A stretch of DNA of 64,000 nucleotides from Maribacter dokdonensis DSW-8 (lineage in GTDB: Bacteria; Bacteroidota; Bacteroidia; Flavobacteriales; Flavobacteriaceae): the NCBI RefSeq assembly GCF_001447995.1, contig NZ_LDPE01000009.1, forward strand, positions 1-64,000, given 5' to 3'. The stretch's first letter is position 1. Every line of letters begins with the position of its first letter. The position numbers and the translations under genes are program-made. The notes below the pieces were generated by a model, which was given only the letters and a program-made list of their open reading frames with translations, was not told the origin of the DNA and did no database searches. Shown here piece after piece: positions 44,725-53,505 of this stretch.

Positions 44725-45825
44725 CTAGTATTGTAAAGTAGGCTCTTTGCCCAACTCTTTTAAATGTTTAAAGTGCGAAATTATAGCTTTTCTGGTAGTT
44801 TTATACTCGTGATAAGGTAAATTAAATTCCTGTGCCGTCTGTTTCACAATTTTTGAAATTTTTGTGTAATGTACATGGCTTATGTTAGGGAATATATGGT
44901 GTTCAACTTGATGGTTCAATCCGCCGGTAAACCAATTTACTATTCTGTTTTTGGTTCCGAAATTTACAGTGGTAAACAGTTGGTGAATGGCCCAAGTGTT
45001 TTTCATGGTGCCAGATTCATCGGGTAAAGGGGTATCCGCATCATCAACGATATGAGCTAGTTGAAAAACAACGCTGAGAATTACACCTGCAACGTAGTGC
45101 ATTAAAAAGAATCCTATTAATATTTTCCACCAAGCAATATCTAATATAAGCATAGGTAGTACGATCCAAATGGTAATGTACAATATTTTGGTAATGATAA
45201 GTGTACTCCAATTCATGGTAGCACTAGGTAGTTTTCCATAAGATAATTTACGCTTCATATAGCGGTACATCTGTTGGAAATCCGTGGTTATCGCCCAGTT
45301 GAAAGTCAAAAGACCATAAAGAAATACAGAATAAAAATGTTGAAACTTGTGGTGTTTCTTCCATTCGGCATGTTTGGAAAAACGTAAAATTCTACCAGCC
45401 TCCATGTCCTCATCATGTTCATGAATGTTCGTATACGTATGGTGAAGTACATTATGTTGTACTTGCCAATTATATACATTTCCAGCTAAGATGTAAATAC
45501 TGCTTCCCATTAATTTATTCACCCATTTTTTGTTAGAATAAGCTCCATGGTTACCGTCATGCATTACGTTCATGCCAACACCGGCCATGCCTATACCCAT
45601 AACTATGGTCAAAAGTACATTGGCCCAGTTAGGTAGACCTAAGGTCAAAATCAAAAAATAGGGAGCAAGAAACAAAGCGAACATGATTACTGTTTTTAGG
45701 TGTAATCGCCAATTACCTGTCTTTTTAAGTTTATTTGTTTTAAAATATTCGTTAACTCTGCTGTTCAAAGTTTTGAAGAACTTGGCAGAATCAGTTCTAG
45801 GGAAACGAATGGTATTTTGTTCCAT
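44725..45825 (-). CDS. Membrane fatty acid (acyl-CoA/acyl-lipid) desaturase
   Basis: An integral-membrane di-iron desaturase of 366 residues. Three histidine boxes are present: HDGNH at 89-93, HNVLHH at 124-129, and HQVEHH near residue 305. The Q in the third box is found in front-end desaturases and some bacterial delta-5/6 or linoleoyl-CoA types. There is no fused cytochrome b5 domain. Hydrophobic segments flank the boxes. Substrate and regiospecificity are unknown; a role in membrane fluidity is inferred. Confidence 0.92.
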   Translation of the reverse strand: MEQNTIRFPRTDSAKFFKTLNSRVNEYFKTNKLKKTGNWRLHLKTVIMFALFLAPYFLILTLGLPNWANVLLTIVMGIGMAGVGMNVMHDGNHGAYSNKKWVNKLMGSSIYILAGNVYNWQVQHNVLHHTYTNIHEHDEDMEAGRILRFSKHAEWKKHHKFQHFYSVFLYGLLTFNWAITTDFQQMYRYMKRKLSYGKLPSATMNWSTLIITKILYITIWIVLPMLILDIAWWKILIGFFLMHYVAGVILSVVFQLAHIVDDADTPLPDESGTMKNTWAIHQLFTTVNFGTKNRIVNWFTGGLNHQVEHHIFPNISHVHYTKISKIVKQTAQEFNLPYHEYKTTRKAIISHFKHLKELGKEPTLQY

Positions 45826-45872
45826 AATTCGGTAATCTTTTACTTAATATAATGTAATTGAATCTATAATAG

Positions 45873-45903
45873 TTTGATAGCTTAATTAAAAGCCAAATCT
45901 TTG
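45873..45903 (+). promoter_or_regulatory. Promoter of rsmG
   Basis: TTTG (45873-45876, -33 element) is followed after exactly 19 bp by AATCTTTG (45896-45903), one mismatch from the -7 consensus TANNTTTG. The rsmG start is 43 bp further. This is the best complete Bacteroidota-type promoter I find in the window. Confidence 0.65.
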
Positions 45904-45945
45904 CACGAGTGAATATACTAATTAAATCTATTTACAAATATACGG

Positions 45946-46581
45946 ATGACTGCTGAAATCATATTTGAAAATTTTCCCAATTTATCTGAAGATCAGAAAA
46001 GAAGGTTTGAGAAACTAGAGGAACTATATAAAGACTGGAACCAAAAAATTAATGTGGTATCCAGAAAAGATATAGATGAACTTTATTTAAGACATGTTTT
46101 GCATTCTTTGGGAATTGCAAAATTTATTCAGTTTAAAGAAGGTTCATCTGTTTTAGATGTGGGTACAGGTGGTGGTTTTCCCGGTATACCATTAGCTATC
46201 TTTTTTCCAGAAGTTGAGTTTACTTTGGTAGATTCAATAGGAAAAAAGATAAAGGTAGTAAATGAGGTAGTTGAAGGATTACAGCTAACCAACGTAAAGA
46301 CCATTAATGCAAGGGTAGAGGAAATACCTGACCGATTTGATTTTATCGTAAGTAGAGCAGTAGCGGCTATGCCTACTTTTGTTCACTGGGTAAAGGGTAA
46401 AATCAAAAAAGAATCAAAACACGATATTAGAAACGGAATTCTCTATTTAAAGGGCGGGGATCTGCAAGATGAATTAAAGGAGTATAGAAATGCAGAAATC
46501 TTTGAGTTGACCAATTACTTCAAAGAAGATTTTTTTGAAACTAAGAAAATGGTCTATCTGCCTTTAAAGTATAAAGGGTAG
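45946..46581 (+). CDS. rsmG: 16S rRNA (guanine(527)-N7)-methyltransferase RsmG
   Basis: RsmG methylates N7 of G527 in the 530 loop of 16S rRNA. The 211-residue protein has NKINVVSRKD, HVLHSLGI, the SAM-binding loop VLDVGTGGGFPGIPL, and IVSRAVAAMPTFV. Loss of this enzyme is linked to low-level streptomycin resistance in many bacteria. It is a single-gene unit, flanked upstream by a good promoter and downstream, after a 243-bp gap without features, by a terminator. Confidence 0.96.
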   Translation: MTAEIIFENFPNLSEDQKRRFEKLEELYKDWNQKINVVSRKDIDELYLRHVLHSLGIAKFIQFKEGSSVLDVGTGGGFPGIPLAIFFPEVEFTLVDSIGKKIKVVNEVVEGLQLTNVKTINARVEEIPDRFDFIVSRAVAAMPTFVHWVKGKIKKESKHDIRNGILYLKGGDLQDELKEYRNAEIFELTNYFKEDFFETKKMVYLPLKYKG

Positions 46582-46824
46582 TTAAAAGTGTTACAACAAA
46601 AAAGAGCTATAATATGCCTTTTTGTATTTACGTGCAAATTCCTTTAAGTTGTTCCAAATATGTATTTGAATACATGTGATATGTAATTTTAAATTGTCAA
46701 TAATCATAAGCAATTGATTTTAAATGAGGTACAAAGTTCGGTAAATCACATTGAGTTTACAATTAATTAACGTTAAATTTACATTGATATTGTGTTAGTG
46801 AGGTGTTAATTTAGTTGAATAAAT

Positions 46825-46863
46825 AAAAAAAGGTCCATCAAATTCATTTGATGGACCTTTTTT
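46825..46863. terminator. Bidirectional terminator between rsmG and DinB-like gene
   Basis: AAAAAAAGGTCCATCAAA (46825-46842) pairs with the mirrored TTTGATGGACCTTTTTTT (46847-46863 region) over at least 15 bp with a 4-nt loop. A and T tracts lie on both sides. The preceding 46582-46824 contains nothing I can identify. Confidence 0.93.
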
Positions 46864-46880
46864 ATGCTTTGTGAAATTAT

Positions 46881-47390
46881 TTATTTACTCCATGGTGGTA
46901 CCACGCCATTAGTTCTTGCATAAGCTATTAATTGCCCTTTGTGCTCGCCATTGTGTTCCATAATTGCCAATAGGCCGCCAAGTTTGTTTGACTTCATAAA
47001 TCCGAAATCAACTTCTTCGTCTAAAGTGCCATCTTCTACTTTCGTAATGTTTTTAAGTACAAATTCATTAGATTTTTTTAGGGCGGCTATAATATTTTCT
47101 TTTCCTGTAATTTTACTTAATCCCATGATGTCTATATCCTCTGGCGGGGCAAAGCCTAGTTTTGAGGCAAGGAAATAATTGGCACCTGCTACGTGCAAAA
47201 GCGCTTCTCCTACAGAACTTATACCTTCTGCCGGTCTCCAATCATATTTTTCTTCAGGGAAAGCTTCGGCAAGTTGAACAACCTGTAATTGATTGCCGGT
47301 TAAAACTGCTTGAATGCTGCTTTGTGTTAGTCCGTCTTGGGCAAAAGAGATGCAGCTAGTTAGAAGTAAGGTGAATAGTAACTTTTTCAT
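46881..47390 (-). CDS. Exported DinB family protein
   Basis: A 169-residue protein with signal peptide (ends ISFAQ, about residue 18). The four-helix DinB-like fold is suggested by EKYDWRPAEGISSVGEALLHVAGANYFL and MEHNGEHKGQLIAYAR. The histidines in LLHVAGA, EHNGEH and following would form a divalent metal site typical of the DinB/YfiT superfamily. Members include thiol-dependent enzymes, but the substrate here is unknown. Presence of a signal peptide, suggesting a periplasmic location, is frequent in the Bacteroidota relatives. Confidence 0.88.
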   Translation of the reverse strand: MKKLLFTLLLTSCISFAQDGLTQSSIQAVLTGNQLQVVQLAEAFPEEKYDWRPAEGISSVGEALLHVAGANYFLASKLGFAPPEDIDIMGLSKITGKENIIAALKKSNEFVLKNITKVEDGTLDEEVDFGFMKSNKLGGLLAIMEHNGEHKGQLIAYARTNGVVPPWSK

Positions 47391-47464
47391 AATAAGTGTG
47401 TTAAGGTTGATGTTAAGAATGTATAATCTATGTAATTTACTTTAAAGGTAAGGTAAATACAAAA

Positions 47465-47494
47465 AAAAAGGCTGAAATTAATTTCAGCCTTTTT
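47465..47494 (-). terminator. Palindromic terminator of pruA
   Basis: The 30 bp at 47465-47494 are a perfect palindrome with core GGCTGAAATTAATTTCAGCC flanked by A5 and T5. It lies 10 bp after the pruA stop on the minus strand, and would end the plug-DUF3667-apaG-pruA transcript before the DinB-like gene. Confidence 0.92.
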
Positions 47495-47504
47495 AGTTGT
47501 TTTT

Positions 47505-49133
47505 TTATCCTAAAAAAGGATATCTGTAATCTACAGGAGTAACGAAGGTTTCTTTAATTAATCGAGGTGAGACCCAACGTAATAAGTTTTGAGCTGATCC
47601 GGCTTTATCATTTGTTCCAGAAGCTCTGGCTCCTCCAAACGGTTGTTGTCCTACAACGGCACCAGTTGGCTTGTCATTGATGTAGAAATTACCTGCACAA
47701 TTTTGTAATGCTTTGGTAGCTTCATCAATAGCGTATCTATCTTGAGAAAGAACAGCACCTGTTAATGCATATTCAGAAGTTTGATCGATTAATTGAAGGG
47801 TTTCGCTCCAATCTTTGTCATCATAAACATAAACGGTTACTACAGGACCAAATAACTCGGTTTCCATGGTGGTGTATTTTGGATCTGTCGTTAAGATTAC
47901 CGTTGGCTCTATGAAATAGCCTTTAGATTTATCAAAACCACCACCTGCGTAAATTTCCGCATTTTCATCTTCCTTGGCTTGGTTGATGTATTTCACCAAT
48001 TTATCAAAAGAACCTTCGTGTATTACCGCAGTAATAAAGTTGCTCATATCTTCTGGTGACCCAGGTTTGTTAAATGATTCTATATCTGCCTTTACGTATT
48101 CTAAAATCTCTTTTGAAGTGGATTTTGGTAAGTACACTCTTGACGCTGCGCTACATTTTTGACCTTGAAATTCAAATGCACCTCTGGAGATAGCGGTTGC
48201 TACTTGTTTGGTGTTGGCTGTTGGGTGTGCCAGAATAAAATCTTTACCACCAGTTTCTCCAACTATTTTAGGGTATGTTTTATAGGTGTGGATATTGTTA
48301 CCTATTTGTTTCCATAGTTCTTTGAAAACATGCGTAGAACCTGTAAAGTGTAACCCTGCAAAATCTGGGCTGGACAAAACAGTGTCGGTTATCATAACTG
48401 GGTCACCGTAAACTACATTGATCACTCCGTCAGGTAATCCAGCTTCTTTAAATATGTCTACAATAACTTTTGCCGAGAAAATTTGGCTGTCACTTGGTTT
48501 CCAAACAACCACATTACCCATCATAGCTGCACTAGCCGGTAGGTTACCCGCAATAGCAGTAAAATTAAATGGGGTAATGGCGTATATGAAACCTTCTAAT
48601 GGTCTGTATTCTACTCTGTTCCAAATACCTTCGGCAGAATCTGGCTGCTCTTCATAAATTTGAGACATGTACTCAACATTGAAACGCAAAAAGTCAATTA
48701 ATTCACACGCCGCATCAATTTCTGCTTGATGAATGTTCTTTGATTGTGCGATCATTGTAGCCGCATTAATTTTTGCGCGGTACGGTCCTGCAATGAGTTC
48801 AGCAGCTTTCAAGAATATGGCAGCTCTTTGTTCCCAAGTTAGGTTGGCCCAAGCGTTCCTTGATTCAAGACAGTTATCTATAGCATCCTGTATGTTCTTT
48901 TTATCTGCAGTATGGTAAGTGCCAACTATATGTTTATGGTCGTGCGGAGGGGACATCGGTTTGGTGTTACCTGTACGTACTTCTTCTGAGCCAATGTACA
49001 TAGGTACATCAACTTGACCGTTAAAATATGTTTTGTATTGTTCTAAAACCGCTTCTCTTTCTGGTGATTCAGGAGCGTAGCTTTTAATAGGTTCATTAAT
49101 AGCTGTAGGAACTTGAAAAAATCCTTTACCCAT
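47505..49133 (-). CDS. pruA: L-glutamate gamma-semialdehyde (1-pyrroline-5-carboxylate) dehydrogenase
   Basis: PruA oxidises glutamate semialdehyde, from P5C, to glutamate with NAD+, the second step of proline breakdown. The protein is of the ALDH family, 542 residues from ATG at 49133 (MGKGFFQVPTAINEP); two additional upstream codons (49139) are less family-like. Key regions: ITPFNFTAIAGNLPAS, the general-base Glu in VGETGGKDFI, catalytic Cys in FQGQKCSAASR, and ETELFGPVVTVYVY. Proline dehydrogenase is not beside it. It is probably the last gene of the preceding minus-strand unit. Confidence 0.95.
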   Translation of the reverse strand: MGKGFFQVPTAINEPIKSYAPESPEREAVLEQYKTYFNGQVDVPMYIGSEEVRTGNTKPMSPPHDHKHIVGTYHTADKKNIQDAIDNCLESRNAWANLTWEQRAAIFLKAAELIAGPYRAKINAATMIAQSKNIHQAEIDAACELIDFLRFNVEYMSQIYEEQPDSAEGIWNRVEYRPLEGFIYAITPFNFTAIAGNLPASAAMMGNVVVWKPSDSQIFSAKVIVDIFKEAGLPDGVINVVYGDPVMITDTVLSSPDFAGLHFTGSTHVFKELWKQIGNNIHTYKTYPKIVGETGGKDFILAHPTANTKQVATAISRGAFEFQGQKCSAASRVYLPKSTSKEILEYVKADIESFNKPGSPEDMSNFITAVIHEGSFDKLVKYINQAKEDENAEIYAGGGFDKSKGYFIEPTVILTTDPKYTTMETELFGPVVTVYVYDDKDWSETLQLIDQTSEYALTGAVLSQDRYAIDEATKALQNCAGNFYINDKPTGAVVGQQPFGGARASGTNDKAGSAQNLLRWVSPRLIKETFVTPVDYRYPFLG

Positions 49134-49214
49134 TGTCAAATTTTTTAAATTAAAAAGTTGACCAAAGGTACTAAAAGGGGATAGGACTAAAAACTAATAA
49201 AAGATTAAAAGGGT

Positions 49215-49604
49215 TTAATTGAGAGCAAAAGGAGCACTAAATTTAAAAGTAGGTATGTAAACCCTAAATTTTTGGGCGTTGCTCATAATTACCATATTGT
49301 AATGGCCTTTCATGGCGCCAATAGGTGAGGTCAGTAAACATCCAGAATTGTAAGTATGCGATTCTCCTGGTTGAATAACAGGTTTTTTGCCGATAACACC
49401 TTCGCCGTCCAAAGTTTCCATATCATTTAAGGAATCATATATTTTCCAATGACGAGAAGTTAACTGTACGGCATCTTTACTTTGGTTTTCAATAGTAATG
49501 GTGTACCCAAAAGCATAATGCATTTTGTAGTTTTTAAAGAACGTGCCTTCAAAAGTTGTTTGTACCGATATCTTTATGCCTTTAGTAACTTGTGTTATCA
49601 TCAT
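49215..49604 (-). CDS. apaG: ApaG protein
   Basis: ApaG is a 129-residue single-domain fibronectin-III-like protein. The pattern YTITIENQSKDAVQLTSRHW and the loop PVIQPGESHTYNSGCLL, SPIGAMKGHY is diagnostic. ApaG is associated with magnesium/cobalt resistance in enterobacteria, but the mechanism is not known. It starts 2 bp after the DUF3667 gene and lies 75 bp before pruA. Confidence 0.95.
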   Translation of the reverse strand: MMITQVTKGIKISVQTTFEGTFFKNYKMHYAFGYTITIENQSKDAVQLTSRHWKIYDSLNDMETLDGEGVIGKKPVIQPGESHTYNSGCLLTSPIGAMKGHYNMVIMSNAQKFRVYIPTFKFSAPFALN

Positions 49605-49606
49605 AT

Positions 49607-50731
49607 TTAATATGTAAATACGCTTTGTGCTATTAATATGGTTATAGCTATTATGCCTAAGATAAAAAATATCGTGTTTAGGAAAAAATACTTTATAACC
49701 GTTTTAACTCTTCCTTGCTGATAGAAATTGCGCATTGCTTTGTAAAGGTAGAAAGCGAAAATTAAAATAAATAATCCTTCACTACTAAAATTGAACACTG
49801 CATTGAGCAAATTGCTAACAATGAGCAAGATAAATAATAATGACTGATTGTGAAAGCTAAAGATTAAATGATCGGTATAAGTGTATTTTTTTCTGATATA
49901 GACCAACCAAATGAAGAAAGAGAAGAACGGAAGAAAGAAAAATGTTGTAAATGGAAGTTTGGAAAATAAGGTATTTAAAAATGTTCCTGGCCGTTTTTCT
50001 ATTTCCACCAAACTATTGGCAAGGTTAAAGGCCATTTTGTTTTCCCTAGTGCTGGGTATATCAAACTTTTCTGTACTCTCATCAAAATAGTAAATGGTGT
50101 CATGTTTGATCGTTGTATTGAAAAAATCAATTTTTTTAAAAAATCTATCCGTTAAACCGTTGGTGTCTATTTGATTAAAATAAAATTTCGGATTTGCTAG
50201 AACCATAGAGTCTTTTTGGTCTATGGTGTTTTTTAAGTACTTGTTTAGTTTTAATGAATCTATTTGTGCCAGTGCAATTTTTCTCTCCGCTTCATTTTCG
50301 AATTCCAAATTGTTGAATTCCGTATTTAAATCTATAAAGGGGCGTTTGTTGGCAGAACCGAATTTATTGAAGGATTCAAATTCACTATTAATGCTTAATA
50401 TTAAAAAGTAGATGATAGACAGGCTTAGTAAAAACCTAAAAGGGTTTGTGTAAGACAATCGCCTTCCTGAAATATATTCTTTAGTGATTTTGCCAGGTCT
50501 TAATAAAAGGGCTGCCAAGGTTCGCCATAACTTAGAGTCGTACGATACGTAATTGGCTAGAAATTCTTCGAAGAAATCTAATATGGTTAGCTTTTTAGTG
50601 CTGTTGGCCTGCGAACAATTTGGGCAATACTTGTCACTTAACTCTAAAGGGTGTCCGCAATTTAGGCAGTCAACACCTCTGTATTTTAATTCGTATCTGC
50701 CTTTTGGTTGGGTGGTTGGTTTGTTTTCCAT
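49607..50731 (-). CDS. DUF3667 zinc-ribbon membrane protein
   Basis: A 374-residue protein with an N-terminal zinc ribbon (Cys22, Cys25, Cys36, Cys39; DCLNCG...YCPNCS), the conserved PGKITKEYISGRRLSYTNPFRFLLSLS segment, and several membrane helices (about 95-112, 265-285, 292-312, 345-365). The family is widespread in Bacteroidota and uncharacterised. A periplasmic segment of about 130 residues separates the first and second helices. It lies 26 bp after the plug protein gene and is probably cotranscribed with it. Confidence 0.9.
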   Translation of the reverse strand: MENKPTTQPKGRYELKYRGVDCLNCGHPLELSDKYCPNCSQANSTKKLTILDFFEEFLANYVSYDSKLWRTLAALLLRPGKITKEYISGRRLSYTNPFRFLLSLSIIYFLILSINSEFESFNKFGSANKRPFIDLNTEFNNLEFENEAERKIALAQIDSLKLNKYLKNTIDQKDSMVLANPKFYFNQIDTNGLTDRFFKKIDFFNTTIKHDTIYYFDESTEKFDIPSTRENKMAFNLANSLVEIEKRPGTFLNTLFSKLPFTTFFFLPFFSFFIWLVYIRKKYTYTDHLIFSFHNQSLLFILLIVSNLLNAVFNFSSEGLFILIFAFYLYKAMRNFYQQGRVKTVIKYFFLNTIFFILGIIAITILIAQSVFTY

Positions 50732-50757
50732 AAATGATGAAAAACGTAAATATACAG

Positions 50758-51999
50758 TTAGTTCGTGATATTTCTAGAATTGGCAGAGCCTATACCTATA
50801 ATACTATCGTACATATCTCCGAAATTTCTATAATATACCAATACCAAATAGGTGTTCTCGGTAAAATGAAAATTACCGCCAACTTCGTTTAGTTTTGTTT
50901 TATTGTCACTCTTTATAGCGTACTTGTAGTTGTAAAAACCTTGTTTCATCTTTAAAGTGGCCTCTAGCATTCCGTTCTTTTCATTGTAGACCATTTTATT
51001 TTCTTCTGTTAGGGCGTAGTTATTGAATTTCCCAAAAACATAAACGTCGTCTAAGGCAATGAATTCTGTATAGGGTAGACTAAAATGGACGTTTGTGTAT
51101 TCAGCTTCTCTAGAGGCATTATCACCTTGTAATGTTCTAACAACAAAATCTCCATTGATATCCGGAAAGTAAGTGTAAGGTTTGTCATTTCTAAAATCGT
51201 CGGAGAAAAGATAGTGGTTGTACAAATCGGTAAGGTCAATACTTGAGATCTGGGAACTTGGAGCTCTAAGGTCGCTAGTATCAAAAAGTAAAAATTCATT
51301 GCCGCCATAAAAAGCTGTTTCTTGATCGTATTTGTATACTAGCTCGCTTCCTAAGGTGTATTGTGGGGCTATGTTGGTGATCATAGTGGGCCAATAGTGA
51401 TTCTGTAATATGGCTACTTTCACTTCTTTTTTGGGGTTGATCAATCTGGTAGATCCAGAATTTATACTGAATTGAACTACTTGTTTTTCGTTGATAAAGT
51501 TGAAGTCCCGTGATCGTTTTATTTCGGTACCAACGGTTACCACATCTTTATAGACGACAAACCTTCTTGAAAACTGTATTTCGTTATAACTGTTATATAC
51601 TTCTAAAAGATAGTTGCCGCTAACCTTTAAGCGTACATTGTCATTGGGTATGGTTAATTGGTAGTTGGAGTATGATTGTAAGGTACTATAGCTATTCTCG
51701 TAATCTGTGATGCGCTGATTGTCAACTCCGTCTAAGAATTGAGACTTAAGAAGGGAAGAGGGTGTCCAATCGTAATCGCAGTGTACTATTTTGTAATAAT
51801 AATCTTGTTCGTTTGCAAGGATGTCATCAAATTCCAAATAGAGTGGTTCTCCAATTTTAATAACAGGAAATTGATCTTCAGTGGGACCTTTGAAAACTAT
51901 TGATTTAATATTTTCGGGCGGATTTACCTCTACTTGAACTTGGGCGATCAAATTCTGTAAAAATAAAAGACAAATAAAGTGTTGGAAGAAAATGCGCAT
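50758..51999 (-). CDS. Type IX secretion system plug protein (DUF5103)
   Basis: The plug protein blocks the periplasmic or lateral gate of the SprA translocon of the type IX secretion system in its resting state. From ATG at 51999 (MRIFFQHFICLLFLQNLIAQ) the product has a signal peptide; the start at 52032 adds 11 residues that weaken it. Characteristic regions are VFKGPTEDQFPVIKIGEPLYLEFDD, YKIVHCDYDWTPSSL, ISRRFVVYKD-like FSRRFVVYKD and the late Ig-like segment YVFGKFNNY. It heads a minus-strand unit and is divergent from nqrA. With PorT, it is the second T9SS component in the window. Confidence 0.88.
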   Translation of the reverse strand: MRIFFQHFICLLFLQNLIAQVQVEVNPPENIKSIVFKGPTEDQFPVIKIGEPLYLEFDDILANEQDYYYKIVHCDYDWTPSSLLKSQFLDGVDNQRITDYENSYSTLQSYSNYQLTIPNDNVRLKVSGNYLLEVYNSYNEIQFSRRFVVYKDVVTVGTEIKRSRDFNFINEKQVVQFSINSGSTRLINPKKEVKVAILQNHYWPTMITNIAPQYTLGSELVYKYDQETAFYGGNEFLLFDTSDLRAPSSQISSIDLTDLYNHYLFSDDFRNDKPYTYFPDINGDFVVRTLQGDNASREAEYTNVHFSLPYTEFIALDDVYVFGKFNNYALTEENKMVYNEKNGMLEATLKMKQGFYNYKYAIKSDNKTKLNEVGGNFHFTENTYLVLVYYRNFGDMYDSIIGIGSANSRNITN

Positions 52000-52087
52000 T
52001 GTACCCCGTTTTTTTTGAGTAAAGGTAAACAAAAAGGATGCCTAAAAAATATAGCTCGTTCTATTGTCTAATTTATGGGACAATAAT

Positions 52088-52118
52088 TATGAAAACGAAC
52101 TTTTTGTACTTAAATTTG
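52088..52118 (+). promoter_or_regulatory. Candidate promoter of the nqr operon
   Basis: TAAATTTG (52111-52118) matches the -7 consensus TANNTTTG. At the standard 19-bp spacing TATG (52088-52091) stands in for TTTG, one mismatch. The nqrA ATG is 34 bp downstream. AT-rich DNA lowers confidence. Confidence 0.45.
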
Positions 52119-52152
52119 CTCAAATTTTGATAACCTAAAGGTCTACACGCAC

Positions 52153-53502
52153 ATGTCAAAAGACATTCGAATTAAGAAAGGGCTCAACATTAATCTGGTG
52201 GGCGCCGCAGAACAGACTACTTCAAAAGCTGTTTTAAGTAATGTTTACGCAATACAGTTAAGTGATTTTCACGGAATTATTCCTAAGATGATGGTAAAAC
52301 AAGGTGCCGAAGTAAAAGCGGGCGAGCCTTTGTTCTATAACAAAAACATAGAGAGTATGGTTTTTGTTTCGCCGGTAAGTGGTGAGCTCATCGAAATTGA
52401 AAGAGGGGATAGAAGACGTATTTTGACCTTAAAGATATTGGCAGATAAAACACAAGAGGTACTTTCAGGTGCTGCTATAGATGTTGAAAATACATCTAAA
52501 GAAGAGCTGAAAGCAACGTTGTTGAAAAGTGGCTGCTGGCCATTTATCAAACAAAGACCTTATGATGTAATCGCAAATCCGGATACTACGCCTAAGGCTA
52601 TTTTTATTTCCGGTTATTCAAGTGCTCCGTTACAGGCAGATTTGAATTATGTGTTACAGGGTAAGGAGAAAGAATTGCAAACTGCCATAACTGCACTTGG
52701 TAAGTTAACGCCAGGTAAAGTTCATGTTTCGGTAGGTTCAAGTGCTTCACCACTATCATCTATGAAGGGTGTTGAATTGCATAATGTATCTGGTCCCCAT
52801 CCTGCAGGGTTGGTGGGTACTCAGATCAATAAAGTTGATCCTATCAATAAAGGAGAGTTGGTTTGGACCGTATCTCCACAAGATCTTATTATTATAGGTG
52901 AATACTTGCTTACGGGAATATACAATCCGGAGCGTGTTGTAGCCCTTGTTGGGTCTTCTGTGAAAGCACCAAAATATTATTCAACAAAGATAGGCTCTGA
53001 AATCTCTACATTTCTTTATGCAAGTGGTGTAAATGAAGAAAACTTTAGGGTAATCAATGGAGATGTGCTTACAGGTTCTAAAAGTAAACCAGATGGCTTT
53101 TTGGGATACTATAATAATACGGTATCGGTTATTCCGGAAGGGGATGATTATGAGTTTTTTGGATGGAACAAGCCGGTTTTTGATAAAGTTTCAGCAACTA
53201 GGGCTTTGACGTTCTCTTGGATGCAGCCTAACAAGAAATATGATTTAAATACCAATACCAACGGGGAACATAGGGCTTTCGTGGTAACGGGGCAATATGA
53301 AAAAGTATTTCCAATGGATATTTTTCCAATGCAGCTTTTAAAAGCATGTATGGTGAAAGATTTGGATGAAATGGAGCAATTAGGTTTGTACGAAGTGGCT
53401 CCTGAAGATTTTTCGTTAACTGAGTTTATATGTATTTCTAAACAACCGCACCAGAAAATTATTCGTGAGGGGTTAGATTTATTGCAAAAAGAAATAGGAT
53501 AA
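52153..53502 (+). CDS. nqrA: Na+-translocating NADH:quinone reductase subunit A
   Basis: NqrA is the soluble cytoplasmic subunit that binds near the quinone site. The 449 residues begin KDIRIKKGLNINLVGAAEQ, typical of NqrA, followed by a barrel-sandwich hybrid domain (MVKQGAEVKAGEPLFYNK) and the SLBB-like region near VSGPHPAGLVGTQINKV. It heads the gene order nqrABCDEF with 1-20 bp gaps, a single transcription unit. Confidence 0.97.
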   Translation: MSKDIRIKKGLNINLVGAAEQTTSKAVLSNVYAIQLSDFHGIIPKMMVKQGAEVKAGEPLFYNKNIESMVFVSPVSGELIEIERGDRRRILTLKILADKTQEVLSGAAIDVENTSKEELKATLLKSGCWPFIKQRPYDVIANPDTTPKAIFISGYSSAPLQADLNYVLQGKEKELQTAITALGKLTPGKVHVSVGSSASPLSSMKGVELHNVSGPHPAGLVGTQINKVDPINKGELVWTVSPQDLIIIGEYLLTGIYNPERVVALVGSSVKAPKYYSTKIGSEISTFLYASGVNEENFRVINGDVLTGSKSKPDGFLGYYNNTVSVIPEGDDYEFFGWNKPVFDKVSATRALTFSWMQPNKKYDLNTNTNGEHRAFVVTGQYEKVFPMDIFPMQLLKACMVKDLDEMEQLGLYEVAPEDFSLTEFICISKQPHQKIIREGLDLLQKEIG

Positions 53503-53505
53503 GAA

